Shown: positions 1-6,934 of the stretch, piece by piece
How the letters are laid out: every line of letters begins with the position of its first letter
Numbering within the stretch: position 1 is the first letter of the stretch
NCBI GenBank assembly: GCA_015520785.1
Contig: WAPJ01000097.1
Span: 1 to 8,589 of the forward strand
DNA from: Candidatus Woesearchaeota archaeon
Lineage (GTDB): Archaea; Nanobdellota; Nanobdellia; Woesearchaeales; WAPJ01
Direction: 5' to 3'
Length of the DNA: 8,589 nt
The notes under the pieces: model-generated
Seen by the model: only the letters and a program-made list of their open reading frames with translations
Told to the model about the DNA's origin: nothing
The model's database searches: none
Translations under genes and position numbers: made by a program

Positions 1-495
1 GAGCTGGTCGTCCCACGCGTGCATGATCAGATCCTCCCGCTTCAATCGTGGTTGGTGGAAGAGGGAGATGATACTCCGATCCACGCGTCCCACCCGTCCC
101 GTGAGGATGAGCTGTGCCTTCTCGCGGAGCGTGAAGAGAGGGAGTCTCACGGCTTGTGAGAGGCTGACGAGCGCGGGACTGATAAGGATGAGCCGTTCAT
201 CCTCCCTCCGGGTTATGCTCGCGAGGAGGCCGCCCATGCTAAAACCAATCCGCCAGACAATCCTGCCCATCTTTTCCGCTTCGCGTATCCGCTCGAGGAT
301 CGTCTCACGACTAATGCGTGCAGTCTCACTATCAGCGTAGGGGAGGCGGAGGATGATCTTCCCATATCCCTCCGCACACTTTGCGAGGATCTTCCATAAT
401 CCGCCCTGCCAGGCGTCAGCCATCCAGCCATGCAGAAAGAGGATATACGCTTTCTCTTCGCGTTCGGGTGGAATATGAATGAGCCAGTCATGCAT
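1..495 (-). CDS. alpha/beta-hydrolase fold protein, 3' end cut off by window edge
   Basis: The frame reads through 165 codons to base 1 without a stop, so the C-terminus lies outside the window. Visible hydrolase landmarks are a strand followed by HGW at residues 22-24 (the HG motif that helps form the oxyanion hole), a nucleophile elbow GFSMGG at 84-89 with the likely catalytic Ser86, a strand LILISPA at 102-108, and near the edge DLIMHAWDDQL, where an Asp at 162 or 163 is a candidate catalytic acid. The catalytic His would lie just beyond the window. It is probably a small cytosolic serine hydrolase (esterase or RBBP9/dienelactone-hydrolase-like); the substrate cannot be told. The ATG at 495 is chosen because a TATA element lies about 28 bases upstream, fitting a leaderless message; a GTG at 504 is in frame but too close to that element. 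Overlapping frames on both strands lack any of these motifs. Confidence 0.82.
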   Translation of the reverse strand, partial: MHDWLIHIPPEREEKAYILFLHGWMADAWQGGLWKILAKCAEGYGKIILRLPYADSETARISRETILERIREAEKMGRIVWRIGFSMGGLLASITRREDERLILISPALVSLSQAVRLPLFTLREKAQLILTGRVGRVDRSIISLFHQPRLKREDLIMHAWDDQL

Positions 496-518
496 AGGCT
501 TCACGCAGTCTCACACGC

Positions 519-527
519 GTTTTAATC
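519..527 (-). promoter_or_regulatory. TATA box for the hydrolase gene
   Basis: On the minus strand the sequence reads GGATTAAAACG, with a purine-rich stretch (GAAAGG) just upstream that could serve as the BRE. The centre is about 28 bases before the ATG at 495, the spacing expected if transcription starts at or next to the start codon. Confidence 0.6.
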
Positions 528-719
528 CTTTCCTTCCTTTCTTCTCCTTTATTCTTCTTTCTTCCTAGTATCCCCTTCTTAATCTCCTTCTTGAGGAGAC
601 GGGTGAAGAGGAGGGATAGCTGATAAAGATCTGAGAGCGTGGAAAGGCTGGTTTGAAGAGCGGTGTGACACTACCCCTTTCCCCGCTCATTGAAAATCCT
701 CCGGGATACTGGAAGCGAG

Positions 720-727
720 TTTTATAG
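720..727 (+). promoter_or_regulatory. TATA box TTTTATAG for the 69-residue gene
   Basis: TTTTATAG is centred about 28 bases before the ATG at 752 and only about 8 bases before an in-frame ATG at 731. The short distance makes 731 an impossible start for a message made from this promoter, so this site decides the start at 752. Confidence 0.6.
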
Positions 728-751
728 AAGATGAGACGCACGAATCCCCCT

Positions 752-961
752 ATGCGCGTGCTTGTCATTCATCGGGATGCGGATGGTGTGCGGATGGGTC
801 TCGGCAAGAATCATCGTGAAGCGCTCATCAATGCGTTACGCATGCCCGCTGAAGAGGTAAGCTATCTCATCCTCCTCGACGAGGAGTATGGCATCCAGCT
901 GAGCATCCCTCCCGGCGGGCTCGCATACCTCACCGAGAATGATGTCACTCGTGAAGAGTAG
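752..961 (+). CDS. small unknown protein, 69 residues
   Basis: I do not recognise the family. The predicted product starts MRVLVIHRDADG, with a beta strand at residues 2-7, then a basic, probably helical segment around LGKNHREALINAL, a second hydrophobic strand VSYLILLDE around residue 37-45, a short strand GIQLSIPP and an acidic tail. It has no signal peptide, membrane segment or cysteine pairs, so a small soluble alpha/beta domain is likely. The reading frame extends 7 codons further upstream to ATG 731, but the TATA box at 720-727 fits only the ATG at 752. The gene stands alone between its own promoter and that of the next gene, and is divergent from the hydrolase. A T5 run at 988-992 after the stop may end its transcript. 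That it is a real gene rests on promoter placement and an orderly hydrophobic pattern, not on homology. Confidence 0.6.
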   Translation: MRVLVIHRDADGVRMGLGKNHREALINALRMPAEEVSYLILLDEEYGIQLSIPPGGLAYLTENDVTREE

Positions 962-967
962 CTGATG

Positions 968-976
968 TTTTAAATA
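968..976 (+). promoter_or_regulatory. TATA box TTTTAAATA for the 719-residue gene
   Basis: TTTTAAATA lies 7 bases after the stop of the preceding gene. Transcription would start near 997, about 26 bases before the ATG at 1023, leaving a short untranslated leader. This promoter probably serves both 1023-3182 and the overlapping 3179-3391. Confidence 0.6.
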
Positions 977-1011
977 GTCCGTCCCTGTTTTTCCCCGTGA
1001 GAAAACGCCTT

Positions 1012-1017
1012 GGGGGG
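1012..1017 (+). promoter_or_regulatory. possible ribosome-binding site, G6 run
   Basis: A run of six G lies 5 bases before ATG 1023 and 11 before the in-frame ATG 1029. It differs from the GGGTGA form used at three other genes here, so it is a weak call, but the leader predicted from the TATA box makes some ribosome-binding site likely. Confidence 0.35.
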
Positions 1018-1022
1018 CTGGG

Positions 1023-3182
1023 ATGGGTATGGACGAGGAGACCTGCCAAGAATATGAGCTTCTCATTCGCAAGCTGCGCGAACAGCATGCCACGCGCGAA
1101 GCGGACGAGGCAGCATTCCTCCTCACCCTCCTCGCCCAGCCGAAACGCTTCGAGGAGAAGGACACGCTTATCAGCACGCTCCGCGAAACGTATGGGGATG
1201 AGAAGCTGGCACGCATCCTCCGCGCATCCTCAACGCGCAAAGCGATTGAAACAGCAGTCACGCTCCGCTTGAAGGAACTCGTCGCACAGGCAAAACAGGC
1301 CAGCCTCCAAGCAGTGAGGGGAAAGCGGACTGACTCTCCGGGGGAGGAGCCGAGTATTCAGCATGTCATCCAGCGGGAGGCGCAGCGTGCCAGGCAGCAG
1401 CTCCCACGCGACGTCCTCCTGCACGAGCTCCATCCCATGGAAGCCTTCTGGCCGCGCGAGGGCGTTCAGATCCGCACGCTTCCCGAACTCATCGACTATC
1501 TCAGACGAGAACCGCCTGGACCGGATGAATGGCCTGTCCTGCGGAGCAGGATCGTCCAGTGGCTTGAGGAAGCCTTCCACGCGCATGATCTCGCCGAGCG
1601 GATCGTCACCGCGCGCACGCCCGAGGATGCGCGCCACATGCTTGAAGAGGAAGTCATCAGTCTGATTGAGGATGCTGTTCAACGCACTCGCAAGCGGTAT
1701 GAGCATTTGAAAAGCCTGCACGCCCTCCTCAGCGAGGCCGAAGAGAAGCAAGGAGAGGCACGGAGAAAGAAGGAGAAGGCGAGGAAGAGTAGTGAGAGCC
1801 TCACACCACCCCTCGCATCACTCCCCTCCGCCTCATCCTCACAGCCCACATTATCCTCTTCACAATCCCCGCAGTCACCCTCTCCGTCATTCTCTCAACC
1901 TCGAGCAGCATCAGTAGGAAAACTGCGTGATGAATCATCCGCCTCACATCCCCCTCCTACAAGCATAGCCCACACTCCATCCACCCCAACAGCAGCCACT
2001 CCATCCTCTCCTCCACTTCTTCCACCTTCATCCTCCACGGAGACCCATCATCCTTCCACGTCTCATGATGAATATCCCCTCCCCATTCCTATTCCCGGCG
2101 TGAATGAGGACCAACCATCCCATCCCGAGCATGGAGAGGAGGGGAAGGAGCATGAATCAGCGCATCCACGGCATGCGGATCCCTTCGCCGAGAGCCTCAC
2201 TCTCCCAGCCCTGCCAGCACGCCTCCGCGAACTCGCACGGCAGGAAGCGCAGCATGCTGAAGAAACACCTGAGAAGGAGGCTCCTATCGTCATGGTTGAC
2301 GAGCATCTCCTCGAGAAAATCCTCCACCGGGAGGGAAAGAAAGCAGAAAGAGCAGAGGAGGAGGGAAAGGAGGATCGTGCGGAAAAGGAAGCACAGCGTC
2401 ATGATGAGGCGCGTGTTGAAGAAACCATTCGCACACGCCATGAGCCTTCTCAAACATATCCCCCTATGAGGGAGGAAGTCTCTCACGGACTCTTCCTCTC
2501 AGAGGAGCCCATCCAGCCAGCTCTTGCACAACACCTCCTCAGAGAGCTTGAGGAACGTGAGAAAGCCCTCCGCGAATTGGAAGCAGAGATTGAGGAGAAA
2601 CTCTACCGGCTCCTCCACGAGAAGGAAGCACGAGAAGCCTACGCGCAAGACGAGACATCCCCCACGCTTACGCCTCCTCTAGTCCCTGAGGGACCATCCA
2701 TGCCCAGTCCTCCAATCTCATCATCCCCGCTCGCATCACCATCCCCCTCCTCATCCCAAGCATCCCACCCTATCCACGAGGATACTCCTCCTTCAGTTGA
2801 AGACACGCCGCTCAGTACCTCCCACACACCATCCTCCCCCTTACTTCCTTCTGATGAACCACGCACTACTCCCCTCGCCCAGACTCGGACGGATGATACC
2901 GCATCAACCGCACGGCAGGAGGTAGGCCTGCTTGAAAGCCTCATCCGCAAGCCCACCATTCCCGCGGATGCGCGGAGCGAACTCACACGCATCTTCCACG
3001 AGCTGGCGGAAGACGTGAGCCGGCAGGACTTCACCAAGGCCGTGAGGCTCGTCCGCCGCGCGAAACGGCTTGTCAAGAAGCTCGCACGCGAGACGCGTGA
3101 CGATCAGCTCCGCCTCCTCCTCTACGAGCTTGAAACGCTCGAGATTGACATGAAGCTCAGCATGCTGGGTGAAGCCGCGTGA
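1023..3182 (+). CDS. large coiled-coil protein with Ser/Pro/Thr-rich linkers, 719 residues, function unknown
   Basis: Predicted order: a helical N-terminal domain (about residues 5-100); a segment at about 132-195 (VLLHELHPMEAFW, IRTLPELIDYL, IVQWLEEAFHAHDLAERI) resembling the DUF5752 domain I recall from DPANN archaea; a charged helix (203-256); a low-complexity linker rich in Ser, Pro and Thr (about 257-365); Glu/Arg/Lys-rich helices likely to form coiled coils (395-475 and 500-540), with MVDEHLLEKIL at 424-434; a second Ser/Pro linker (545-630); and a compact C-terminal helical domain (632-719) with a pattern resembling helical hairpins common at C-termini of Woesearchaeota-type proteins. 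No signal peptide or membrane helix is seen, so it is probably cytosolic, possibly held at the membrane by the two-helix protein encoded by the overlapping next gene. No in-frame upstream start exists before a stop at 975; ATG 1029 is an alternative. The domain resemblances are recalled, not searched. A structural or scaffold role is inference. Confidence 0.8.
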   Translation: MGMDEETCQEYELLIRKLREQHATREADEAAFLLTLLAQPKRFEEKDTLISTLRETYGDEKLARILRASSTRKAIETAVTLRLKELVAQAKQASLQAVRGKRTDSPGEEPSIQHVIQREAQRARQQLPRDVLLHELHPMEAFWPREGVQIRTLPELIDYLRREPPGPDEWPVLRSRIVQWLEEAFHAHDLAERIVTARTPEDARHMLEEEVISLIEDAVQRTRKRYEHLKSLHALLSEAEEKQGEARRKKEKARKSSESLTPPLASLPSASSSQPTLSSSQSPQSPSPSFSQPRAASVGKLRDESSASHPPPTSIAHTPSTPTAATPSSPPLLPPSSSTETHHPSTSHDEYPLPIPIPGVNEDQPSHPEHGEEGKEHESAHPRHADPFAESLTLPALPARLRELARQEAQHAEETPEKEAPIVMVDEHLLEKILHREGKKAERAEEEGKEDRAEKEAQRHDEARVEETIRTRHEPSQTYPPMREEVSHGLFLSEEPIQPALAQHLLRELEEREKALRELEAEIEEKLYRLLHEKEAREAYAQDETSPTLTPPLVPEGPSMPSPPISSSPLASPSPSSSQASHPIHEDTPPSVEDTPLSTSHTPSSPLLPSDEPRTTPLAQTRTDDTASTARQEVGLLESLIRKPTIPADARSELTRIFHELAEDVSRQDFTKAVRLVRRAKRLVKKLARETRDDQLRLLLYELETLEIDMKLSMLGEAA
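3167..3172 (+). promoter_or_regulatory. Shine-Dalgarno GGGTGA for the two-helix membrane protein
   Basis: GGGTGA lies inside the last codons of the preceding gene, 6 bases before the GTG at 3179. It supports the GTG start and a downstream gene translated by its own initiation or by coupling. Confidence 0.6.
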
Positions 3183-3391
3183 AGAGCATTCTCATCATTA
3201 GTGGGAGTATTCTCATCCTCCTCGGCATTAGCCTCCTCATTATTGGCATGACGCTCCGCGATGATATCCTCCCACATGCTTCCACAGGGCAGATCCTCCA
3301 GCCCGGCCAGTGGGTGTTCATCCTCTTCACGAGTATTGGCGTGATCATCGCTCTCAGCCTCCTCATCGTCTGGCTCCATCATGCAGGCTAA
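3179..3391 (+). CDS. small membrane protein with two transmembrane helices
   Basis: The 70-residue product has two strongly hydrophobic stretches, about residues 3-24 (ILIISGSILILLGISLLIIG) and 46-66, joined by a short polar loop with RDDILPHASTGQILQPGQ. The short polar ends suggest a helical hairpin in the membrane. No family is recognised. The GTG start overlaps the TGA of the 719-residue gene by 4 bases (GTGA) and is preceded by GGGTGA, so the two are very probably one operon with coupled translation. Close coupling suggests the products work together, for instance with this protein as a membrane anchor for the large coiled-coil protein; that is inference. It is followed by a pyrimidine-rich trailer. 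Confidence 0.75.
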   Translation: MKSILIISGSILILLGISLLIIGMTLRDDILPHASTGQILQPGQWVFILFTSIGVIIALSLLIVWLHHAG

Positions 3392-3702
3392 GGTCGTGAT
3401 TGTACGCGTCCCATCATCTTCATCCCCTTCTCCATTCTTATCTTTCCGATCATCATACACTTCTTTCCCTGAGAACGATCCCTTATTCTCCTGCAGGAGA
3501 AGAGGAATCCGAGTTGGAGAAAAAAAGAGCTGTGGAGAGGAGTAAAGAGGATGGGAGCGGAAGAAGAACGAATCTGAAGGAGATGGAAGAGTAGGAGGGT
3601 TTTGGAAAGCGAGGAGGATGCAGCCTCTGCAGAGGGAGGATGGTAAGCGCATGCTGGAAGGAGAAAAGAGAGATAGAGGAAAAATCCCACTCACCACACG
3701 GC
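3392..3702 (+). other. gene-free stretch: pyrimidine-rich trailer then purine-rich ABCE1 upstream region
   Basis: No convincing gene was found. Bases about 3408-3472 are rich in C and T on the plus strand and probably hold the terminator of the preceding operon. From about 3500 to 3690 the plus strand becomes strongly purine-rich, with GAGG and GGAG repeated in many forms. A short palindrome, TGCAG-CCT-CTGCA, lies near 3619-3631. Small reading frames here have biased, repetitive composition and no promoter or ribosome-binding site. A long minus-strand frame entering from the ABCE1 gene is a shadow. Confidence 0.6.
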
Positions 3703-3711
3703 TTTAAAATA
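3703..3711 (+). promoter_or_regulatory. TATA box TTTAAAATA for ABCE1
   Basis: TTTAAAATA is centred about 25 bases before the ATG at 3732. An upstream in-frame ATG at 3711 overlaps the TATA box itself and cannot be on the message, so the promoter and the family's N-terminal sequence both point to 3732. Confidence 0.7.
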
Positions 3712-3731
3712 TGCTTCTCCTCCTCACGCGC

Positions 3732-5474
3732 ATGCCCCGGATTGCTGTGATTGATCGTGACAAGTGTAACCCGCACGCGTGCGGCTACCTCTGCATTAAA
3801 GTCTGCCCCGTGAATAAGATGGGGGATGAATGCATCACAACAGGCTCTGACGAGAAGCCGGTGATTAGCGAGGAACTCTGCACGGGCTGTGGGATCTGTG
3901 TTAACCGGTGCCCATTCAATGCGATCCTCATCATCAACCTGCCGGAAGCTGTGGGTGAACCACTCCACCAGTATGGCGTGAACGGCTTCAGAGTGTATGG
4001 CATGCCAGTCATCACGAGCGGACGCGTGACGGGCATCCTCGGACGGAATGGCATGGGGAAGAGCACTCTGCTGGCAATCCTCTCCGGCCAGCTCACACCA
4101 AACCTCGGCAGGATCGGCCATGACGTCACGTGGAATGACGTGCTTGAAGCTTATCGGGGCACGCAGGAAGGCCTCCTCCTCGAAAGAATCGCGCGTGGCG
4201 AACTCCGCGTCAGCCTCAAGCCACAGCAGATTGAAGCCCTCCCCCAGCATGCGGATGGTCGCGTCCGCGAACTCTTCCAGAGGATAACTGATGATCCCGA
4301 TCGGATCCTCAGGGAGTATGAGCTTGACCATCTCGCGGAGCGGAAGCTCAGCCAGTTGAGTGGTGGCGAACTCCAGCAAGTCGCGATAGCAGCAGCCTTG
4401 AGCAAGCCGCACGACCTCCTCTACCTGGACGAGCCAACCAGTTACCTGGATATTAAACAACGCCTCCGGATGAGCCTCCGCGTCCAGAAGCATGCTGAGC
4501 GAGAGAAGCATGTCGTCCTCGTGGATCACGACCTGCTCATCATGGACAGTCTTGCTGAGCGGACAGTCATCCTCTATGGCGTGCCGAAAGCATACGGCAT
4601 CACAAGCAAGCCATACGAGGGGAAGCAGGGGATTAACAGTTACTTGAACGGCTACCTGCGCGCGGAGAATGTCCGCTTCCGCGACAAGCCGATCAGCTTC
4701 AAGCGGACATTAGACCCCCAGCAGCTCAGCAGGCAGGAAGTCCTCATCACATGGAAGAATCTCACTCTTACGCGTGATACTTTTACGCTCACGAGCGAGG
4801 AGGGTGTCTTACGGAGACGGGAGATTATCGGCATCCTCGGCGAGAATGGGATTGGGAAGACAACGCTCATCAGCATCCTCGCAGGCATGCTCAAACCGGA
4901 CAGTGGGCGTGTGGAGGGGAATATACGCGTAGCGGTCAAGCCACAACAGTTGAAAGCCACCGAGGAGCGTGTGGGTGACTTCCTCCGTGACGCGTACGCG
5001 TCCTATAAGCGAAGCCTTCTCCAACCCCTCGAGCTGGAAGGGCTTGAAGAACGCAGGCTCAGCCAGCTGAGCGGCGGAGAACTCCAACGCGTCTGGATCG
5101 CGTATACGCTCAGCCGTGATGCTGATGCCTACCTGCTTGACGAGCCGTCAGCATTCCTTGACGTGGAACAACGCCTCGCCGCGAGCAGAGCAATACGGCT
5201 TGTCGTTGACGAGCGCGAGAAAGCAGCGATCATCGTTGATCATGATCTCCTCTTCCTCCATCATGCGAGTGATACCGCGCTCATCTTCACCGGCCAGCCG
5301 GGAAGGCAAGGGCATGCACACACGCCACAACCCTTCCCCGAAGGCTTGAACGAGTATCTCAAACATCTTAACATGACGATCCGCCGGGATCCCGAGACCG
5401 GCCGGCCCCGGATGAACAAGCCGGGCAGCGTGCTCGACCGCAAGCAGCGCGAAGCCAACCAGTGGTACGCGTAG
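3732..5474 (+). CDS. abce1: ABCE1/Rli1 ribosome-recycling ATPase
   Basis: ABCE1 splits the ribosome into subunits after termination, with release factor aRF1 or Pelota, using two ATPase sites and an iron-sulfur domain; it acts in the cytosol. The 580-residue protein has the full family layout. The N-terminal domain has eight Cys for two 4Fe-4S clusters: C12-x4-C17-x3-C21-x3-C25 and C50-x2-C53-x2-C56-x3-C60. NBD1 has Walker A GRNGMGKST (104-112), the ABCE1-specific helix-loop-helix region (about 141-165, with YRGT and LKPQ), signature LSGGE (209-213), Walker B LLYLDEP with Glu234, and H-loop His266. NBD2 has Walker A GENGIGKTT (370-378), signature LSGGE (446-450), Walker B YLLDEP with Glu471 and His504. 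The tail RRDPETGRPRMNK is typical. Known family members start as MPRIAVIDRDKCNP does here, fixing the start at 3732. Position 105 is Arg where Thr or Pro is usual by my recollection; all catalytic residues are present. Confidence 0.98.
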   Translation: MPRIAVIDRDKCNPHACGYLCIKVCPVNKMGDECITTGSDEKPVISEELCTGCGICVNRCPFNAILIINLPEAVGEPLHQYGVNGFRVYGMPVITSGRVTGILGRNGMGKSTLLAILSGQLTPNLGRIGHDVTWNDVLEAYRGTQEGLLLERIARGELRVSLKPQQIEALPQHADGRVRELFQRITDDPDRILREYELDHLAERKLSQLSGGELQQVAIAAALSKPHDLLYLDEPTSYLDIKQRLRMSLRVQKHAEREKHVVLVDHDLLIMDSLAERTVILYGVPKAYGITSKPYEGKQGINSYLNGYLRAENVRFRDKPISFKRTLDPQQLSRQEVLITWKNLTLTRDTFTLTSEEGVLRRREIIGILGENGIGKTTLISILAGMLKPDSGRVEGNIRVAVKPQQLKATEERVGDFLRDAYASYKRSLLQPLELEGLEERRLSQLSGGELQRVWIAYTLSRDADAYLLDEPSAFLDVEQRLAASRAIRLVVDEREKAAIIVDHDLLFLHHASDTALIFTGQPGRQGHAHTPQPFPEGLNEYLKHLNMTIRRDPETGRPRMNKPGSVLDRKQREANQWYA

Positions 5475-5489
5475 GAAGAGGTCTTTTCC

Positions 5490-5540
5490 ATTCCCTTCCT
5501 CCTTAGCTTCTCTTCCATCTACCTCTCACACGTCTTTTTT
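5490..5540 (+). terminator. pyrimidine-rich terminator after ABCE1
   Basis: The 50 bases after the ABCE1 stop are mostly C and T and end in a T6 run at 5535-5540, with no hairpin. This fits archaeal termination at U-rich tracts. Confidence 0.5.
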
Positions 5541-5643
5541 CATCTTTACCCTCCACTCCTCCCTTAAACTAAAGATTTAGAAGGGTTTAATGGAGGTGAG
5601 AAGGAGAAGAGCCTATGCGGGGATGAGGAAGAAAGAGGATGAG

Positions 5644-5651
5644 AAAAAAAA
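5644..5651 (-). terminator. T8 terminator after malic enzyme
   Basis: An A8 run on the plus strand is a T8 run on the minus strand about 60 bases after the malic enzyme stop, in a long pyrimidine-rich stretch of that strand (about 5592-5700). Together with the T6 run on the other strand it separates the two convergent genes. An AT-rich island with short inverted repeats (CTAAA-GA-TTTAG) lies between them at 5564-5590. Confidence 0.55.
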
Positions 5652-5709
5652 GGAAGGAAAAAGAAGAGTATGCGAGCGGAAGAGCGGAGAGCGAAGAGAC
5701 TATGCCTTC

Positions 5710-6855
5710 TTACTTTTCCTCTGCTTCTTCCCGCCATGCGCTCGCGACCGCATGCGCGACCATGGCATGCACGCGCGCATCCAACGGGCTTGGCATAAAC
5801 GCCTCTGGTGTCGGCCTCTCCACGAGGCGTGCAATCGCTTCTGCCGCTGCAAGCTTCATCCCGAGCGTGACACGCCTCGCACCCGCCTCGAGGATCCCCC
5901 TGAACATGCCGGGGAAGACGAGCACATTATTCACCTGGTTCGGATCATCACTCCTCCCTGTCGCGATAATCCGCGCGTAGCGTGCAGCCTCACGCGGATC
6001 CACCTCAGGCACGGGATTCGCGAGCGCGAGGATGATCGGATCCTCACGCATCCCCGCGAGCCATTCAGCCCTGATAATCCCACCCCGACTCACACCGATC
6101 AGTACATCCGCACCATCCAATGCTTCACGAATCCCACCTGTGATATTCTCCGTATTATACGCTGCAAGCTCACGCTTATACGACTGCGTATCATCATACG
6201 CGCGTCCCCGCGTGAGAATCCCCTTGCTATCCACGATGCGAATTGCAGGAATATCCCACGCGTGGAGGAGCCGTGCAATAGCCGTACCCGCAGGACCCGC
6301 ACCGATAATCGCCACGCGAAGCCCTTCCTTCCGCTTCCCAGTCACGCGGAGCGCATTGATAAGCGCGGCGAGCACGACGATAGCCGTGCCATGCTGATCA
6401 TCATGCATCACAGGAATCCCGGCTTCTTCTAAGCGTTTCTCAATGATGAAGCAGTCGGGCGCGCGAATATCCTCGAGGTTGACAGCAGCATAATTCTCGC
6501 GGAGCGTGATAAGTGCTTCTGCAAAAGCGTCAGGATCCTTAAGTGGGAGGACGAGTGGTAGGGCGTCAACACCAGCCAGGGTGCGCATCAGGTAGGCTTT
6601 CCCCTCCATGACCGGGTAGGCCGCTGCAGGACTAACATTCCCCAGGCCGAGGACTGCCGTACCGTTCGAGGCCACGAGTACGAGCCGGCCGGCCAGGCTC
6701 ACATCCCGGAGTGGCATGCCATCAGCCACGGCTTTAACAACCTCGGCAACACCGGGCGTATAGGCGAGGCTGAGCGTCTCCCGCGAAGTGAGAGGGAATG
6801 CTGCTTGCATGCGAAGCTTCCCCCGCATGAGCCTATGTAATGTGAGACTATCCAT
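5710..6855 (-). CDS. malic enzyme (malate to pyruvate + CO2), short MaeB-type without phosphotransacetylase domain
   Basis: The enzyme oxidatively decarboxylates malate to pyruvate with NAD or NADP and a divalent metal, in the cytosol. The 381-residue product carries the family motifs in order: AYTPGVAE with catalytic Tyr32; ASNGTAVLGLGN (62-73); VMEGK with catalytic Lys86; NLEDIRAPDCF (126-136) with metal ligands at Glu128-Asp129; HDDQHGTA (151-158); the dinucleotide-binding loop GAGPAG (185-190) followed by VDSKG (208-212); NPVPE (280-284); and ATGRSDDPNQVNNV with FPGMFRG (298-319). Length matches the single-domain bacterial/archaeal type. The residues do not settle NAD versus NADP. An in-frame GTG at 6864 would extend it by 3 residues, but that GTG is part of the GGGTGAGG ribosome-binding site, so ATG 6855 is preferred. 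It is convergent with ABCE1 and probably monocistronic. A long plus-strand frame over it is a shadow. Confidence 0.97.
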   Translation of the reverse strand: MDSLTLHRLMRGKLRMQAAFPLTSRETLSLAYTPGVAEVVKAVADGMPLRDVSLAGRLVLVASNGTAVLGLGNVSPAAAYPVMEGKAYLMRTLAGVDALPLVLPLKDPDAFAEALITLRENYAAVNLEDIRAPDCFIIEKRLEEAGIPVMHDDQHGTAIVVLAALINALRVTGKRKEGLRVAIIGAGPAGTAIARLLHAWDIPAIRIVDSKGILTRGRAYDDTQSYKRELAAYNTENITGGIREALDGADVLIGVSRGGIIRAEWLAGMREDPIILALANPVPEVDPREAARYARIIATGRSDDPNQVNNVLVFPGMFRGILEAGARRVTLGMKLAAAEAIARLVERPTPEAFMPSPLDARVHAMVAHAVASAWREEAEEK

Positions 6856-6858
6856 ACG

Positions 6859-6866
6859 CCTCACCC
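6859..6866 (-). promoter_or_regulatory. Shine-Dalgarno GGGTGAGG for malic enzyme
   Basis: GGGTGAGG on the minus strand has its GGTGA core 5 bases before ATG 6855. It contains the alternative GTG start at 6864, which argues that the GTG is ribosome-binding sequence rather than the start codon. Confidence 0.65.
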
Positions 6867-6925
6867 GTTATTTCTTTCTCCTTCTCAAGAATCAATAATG
6901 TGGCAAGGAGGGTCACACTATTCGT

Positions 6926-6934
6926 GTTTTAAAC
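6926..6934 (-). promoter_or_regulatory. TATA box GTTTAAAAC, probable malic enzyme promoter
   Basis: On the minus strand it reads GGAGGGTTTAAAACACG, with a purine-rich BRE-like stretch before it. Transcription would start near 6904, giving a leader of about 49 bases that carries the GGGTGAGG site. The core is nearly symmetric (GTTTTAAAC on the plus strand), so it could also fire rightwards. Confidence 0.5.

Noticed and set aside
213..491. 92-codon minus-strand frame and the plus-strand frame at 23-340 over the hydrolase
   Set aside because: The +1-shifted frame starting at 495 carries the HGW and GFSMGG motifs and runs to the edge, so these are shadows.
997..1272. GTG-started frame at 997, exactly where a leaderless start would fall
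   Set aside because: The product is Ser/Arg-rich with no domain character and lies wholly over the 719-residue gene in another frame. The long gene with its helical domains is the better reading.
1785..2930. Repetitive look of the Ser/Pro-rich coding stretches, as a tandem repeat or CRISPR-like array
   Set aside because: No unit recurs at regular spacing; it is low-complexity coding sequence of disordered linkers.
3619..3631. Palindrome TGCAG-CCT-CTGCA upstream of ABCE1, as an operator
   Set aside because: It is short, about 75 bases or more from the TATA box, and could easily occur by chance in this biased sequence.
3483..4529. 348-codon minus-strand frame over the start of ABCE1
   Set aside because: It is antisense to an unmistakable ABCE1 gene, shows no family motifs, and arises because the biased codons of ABCE1 avoid stops in this frame.
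5590..6432. 280-codon plus-strand frame opposite malic enzyme
   Set aside because: It is antisense to malic enzyme, with a Lys/Arg/Glu-rich start from the purine tract and then Arg/His/Pro-rich low-quality sequence. No domain is seen.
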